DNA of 64,000 nucleotides, taken from assembly GCF_904528075.1 (NCBI RefSeq), contig NZ_LR882035.1:806001-870000 (forward strand), written 5' to 3'. Positions 63,062 to 64,000 of this stretch are shown here, piece after piece. The stretch comes from Agreia sp. COWG. Its GTDB lineage: Bacteria > Actinomycetota > Actinomycetes > Actinomycetales > Microbacteriaceae. Numbering within the stretch: the first letter of the stretch is position 1; each line of letters begins with the position of its first letter. The notes beneath the pieces were generated by a model. The model had not been told where the DNA came from. It did not search any database and saw nothing but the letters and a program-made list of their open reading frames with translations. The position numbers were made by a program, and so were the translations under genes.

Positions 63062-64000
63062 ATGTCGAAGCCACTGTCGTCTCTCATCATCCTCGGCGCC
63101 TCGGGCGACCTGACCTCACGACTGCTTCTGCCCGGGCTCGGCCAATTGCTGCACGAACAGGCCGACCGCCGCCTGCAGCTGATCGGCGTCGGCAGCGTCG
63201 ACTGGAGCGACGCAGACTTTCACAAAGTCGTCGGAGACTCGTTCGGCACGGTAGACAGCCAGGGGGCCGCGTCGACGCACACCCGCACGACCGCGAGCTA
63301 CGTGAAGGCCGACGTCACCGATCCGGCCGTTCTGCAGAAGCTGATCGACTCGTGCGACGGCGTGCCGGCCATCTACTTCGCACTTCCGCCTGCCGTCGCG
63401 GTGGCAGCATGCAAGGCCCTCGAGAGTGTGACGCTTCCCAAGGGGCTCACCCTGGCGCTCGAAAAGCCGTTCGGCACCGACGTTGCGAGTGCCGAGGCGC
63501 TGAACGAGCAGCTCACCCATCTCGTTCCCGAGAACCAGATCCACCGCGTCGATCACTTTCTGGGCCGCTCAACCGTGTTCAACCTGCTCGGCCTGCGCTT
63601 CGCGAATCGCATGTTCGAGCCGGTCTGGAACGCGGAGCACATCGAGAAGGTCGACATCGTCTACGACGAGCAGCTCGGCCTCGAGGGGCGTGCCGGCTAC
63701 TACGACACCGCGGGCGCACTGATCGACATGATCCAGAGCCACCTGCTGCAGGTCATGGCCGTCGTGGCCATGGAGCCGCCGTCGACCCTCGGCGCCGAGG
63801 ACCTTCGCGACGCGAAGGAGATCGTTCTGCGCGCCACGAACCTGGCAGATGGTGGGGCAAAAGCATCGAGTCGTCGGGCCCGCTATGTGGCGGGCGACGT
63901 CGACGGACGAGAGATGCCGGCGTACTCGAAGGAGCCGGGTGTCGTCGCGTCGCGCAAGACCGAGACGCTCGCAGAGGTCACCGTGCAGATCGACACGTGG
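63062..64000 (+). CDS. zwf: Glucose-6-phosphate 1-dehydrogenase, 5' part
   Basis: The visible 313 codons contain the NADP-binding motif GASGDL (residues 12-17), EKPFGTD, the substrate and catalytic region HRVDHFLGRSTVFNLLGLRFAN (starting at residue 161) and GRAGYYDTAGALIDMIQSHLLQV. The enzyme oxidises glucose 6-phosphate and yields NADPH. The reading frame runs off the window end; about 150 further residues are expected. The family usually has RxDHYLGK, and here the sequence is RVDHFLGR: the conserved His remains but the Lys is replaced by Arg. This fits a divergent actinobacterial branch (Zwf2-like) rather than damage. Confidence 0.92.
   Translation, partial: MSKPLSSLIILGASGDLTSRLLLPGLGQLLHEQADRRLQLIGVGSVDWSDADFHKVVGDSFGTVDSQGAASTHTRTTASYVKADVTDPAVLQKLIDSCDGVPAIYFALPPAVAVAACKALESVTLPKGLTLALEKPFGTDVASAEALNEQLTHLVPENQIHRVDHFLGRSTVFNLLGLRFANRMFEPVWNAEHIEKVDIVYDEQLGLEGRAGYYDTAGALIDMIQSHLLQVMAVVAMEPPSTLGAEDLRDAKEIVLRATNLADGGAKASSRRARYVAGDVDGREMPAYSKEPGVVASRKTETLAEVTVQIDTW

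Noticed and set aside
63162..63556. Minus-strand frame over zwf
   Set aside because: Shadow of the zwf coding sequence.

Overview
The window is GC-rich, gene-dense actinobacterial chromosome, almost certainly from the family Microbacteriaceae. The evidence is two WhiB regulators, the MtrA-MtrB-LpqB module, a PdtaS-type kinase, frequent GTG/TTG starts, 4-bp start/stop overlaps and several apparently leaderless genes. No rRNA, IS element, integrase, phage gene or CRISPR array was seen. No gene-free stretch reaches 300 bases; the longest (57873-58077, 49333-49534, 23213-23404) are about 190-205 bases.

Region 1 (1 to about 22000) is a cell-surface polysaccharide locus. It holds four GT2-type glycosyltransferases (the first cut by the window edge), a WsaF-type transferase, two RgpF-like proteins, two NAD-dependent sugar epimerases, a Wzm/Wzt ABC exporter, and a membrane acyltransferase overlapping an AlgX/SGNH-like protein (probable O-acetylation). 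It also holds two overlapping O-antigen-ligase-like proteins. Two secreted proteins with three CWB2 cell-wall-binding repeats each are embedded in it: a serine protease and a putative lysozyme-like protein. The gene content suggests a rhamnose-containing wall polysaccharide that is assembled, acetylated, exported and attached to the envelope.

Region 2 (22000 to 26900) is metabolic and regulatory: acyl-CoA dehydrogenase, mannose-6-phosphate isomerase, a DJ-1/AraC regulator, a 43-residue membrane ORF and galE.

Region 3 (26900 to 58000) matches the actinobacterial core block known from the Mycobacterium Rv3260c-Rv3219 region. It runs whiB2, a giant membrane glycosyltransferase, DUF5719, an Rv3259-like protein, DUF3499, sahH, RDD, SpoIIM, DUF58, MoxR ATPase, DUF4350, DUF4129, mtrA-mtrB-lpqB, comF, hpf, secA, an Rv3235-like protein, SAF and CpaE/TadZ-like genes, pdtaS and whiB1. 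One apparent intruder lies between SpoIIM and DUF58: a DUF559-like nuclease-fold gene bracketed by two 64-bp palindromes of related sequence. This is the best candidate for an undescribed genetic unit in the window.

Region 4 (58000 to 64000) holds a small membrane protein, a thiol peroxidase, tRNA-Lys with a terminator, a DUF6882-like protein, an alpha/beta hydrolase, ArfB, a GH15 hydrolase and the 5' part of zwf.
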